Assembly: GCA_025349905.2 (NCBI GenBank)
Contig: MU624700.1
Coordinates: 1-30,590, forward strand
DNA: 30,590 nucleotides
Reading direction: 5' to 3'
DNA from: Blastocladiella britannica
Lineage: Eukaryota; Blastocladiomycota; Blastocladiomycetes; Blastocladiales; Blastocladiaceae
Shown here: in pieces, positions 30,313-30,590 of the stretch
Position numbering within the stretch: the first letter of the stretch is position 1
How the letters are laid out: the number at the start of each line of letters is the position of its first letter
Notes under the pieces: model-generated
What the model saw: only the letters and a program-made list of their open reading frames with translations
What the model was told of the DNA's origin: nothing
Database searches by the model: none
Made by a program: the position numbers and the translations under genes

Positions 30313-30590
30313 ACTAAACGGCTGCGCATAAAACGGCCTGGTGGCACGTGACTGAACTGAACTAGATTAGCCGCCCCGTTCCCATTCCGATCTCGTTCCC
30401 AGCGCCCGATCCAGAATCAAAAATTGGGAAAAACGTTTTATTTCATTCGACTCACTCGCACCACCACCCACACCACCACCGCCACCTCGGTTCATCGAAA
30501 GACGCTTCTTGTCGACTGGATTCCTGTTCAGAACGTCAGTGGCCACCACGGCCGACCCACCACACACCCACCAAGCCAAGAAAAGGGAGA
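30313..30590 (-). other. Right-edge region; possible terminal exon of a minus-strand gene
   Basis: Read on the minus strand, CACTGACGTTCTGAACAG (ending at 30524) looks like a branch site plus 3' splice site. Downstream, one frame runs NPVDKKRLSMNRGGGGG, then a Ser-rich segment, to a stop at 30367; an AAATAAA lies at about 30438-30444. The Gly run is encoded by a GGT/GGC repeat. No family was recognised and the rest of the gene would lie beyond the window, so this is only a candidate. Confidence 0.25.

Overview
This window is eukaryotic nuclear DNA, most likely from an early-diverging, probably zoosporic, fungus (Blastocladiomycota or Chytridiomycota; an inference). The evidence is GC-rich coding sequence, roughly thirty short GT-AG introns (mostly 47-75 nt), very compact spacing, Ala/Pro/Ser-rich linkers, and fungal-type genes: a YHM2-like carrier, a Cdc4/Mlc1-type myosin light chain, REV3 and RRP6. 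No tRNA, rRNA, CRISPR array or bacterial-type operon was found.

Layout. 1-358 (minus) is the 3' part of a TnpB/Fanzor-like gene cut by the window edge. It is followed by ribosomal protein eS24 (minus), a NAP/SET-like histone chaperone (minus) and the mitochondrial phosphate carrier (minus). Reading right from 3958 are a four-TM MARVEL-like protein and, 51 bp later, a 1442-aa Pro/Ser-rich coiled-coil protein; the two may be one gene. Its stop lies 30 bp from the stop of a convergent ASNSD1-type asparagine-synthetase-like gene (minus). Upstream of that, on the same strand, are NADP-dependent isocitrate dehydrogenase and then a YHM2-type citrate/2-oxoglutarate carrier. 15227-15939 is a five-exon myosin essential light chain (plus). 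It converges on a previously hidden four-exon gene of about 93 codons (16012-16443, minus), whose ATG lies only 37 bp from the ATG of REV3 (DNA polymerase zeta catalytic subunit, eight exons, plus). The right third holds a divergent forkhead protein (plus), an unrecognised 874-aa single-pass membrane protein (minus) and, divergently, RRP6/EXOSC10 (plus). A possible terminal exon of a minus-strand gene touches the right edge.

How genes relate. Most neighbours are unrelated housekeeping genes. The exception is YHM2 next to NADP-IDH. In yeast, Yhm2 exchanges mitochondrial citrate for cytosolic oxoglutarate, and NADP-IDH completes that NADPH shuttle. Here the two genes are adjacent on one strand, and the IDH reading frame carries a mitochondrial presequence upstream of a second in-frame ATG.

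Most notable: the Fanzor-like fragment, the YHM2/NADP-IDH pair, two GC-AG introns in REV3 supported by conserved protein motifs, the hidden four-exon gene on the 37-bp divergent promoter, and the possible MARVEL/coiled-coil fusion. All splice sites were read by eye from reading phase, consensus and family motifs; none is supported by transcript data.
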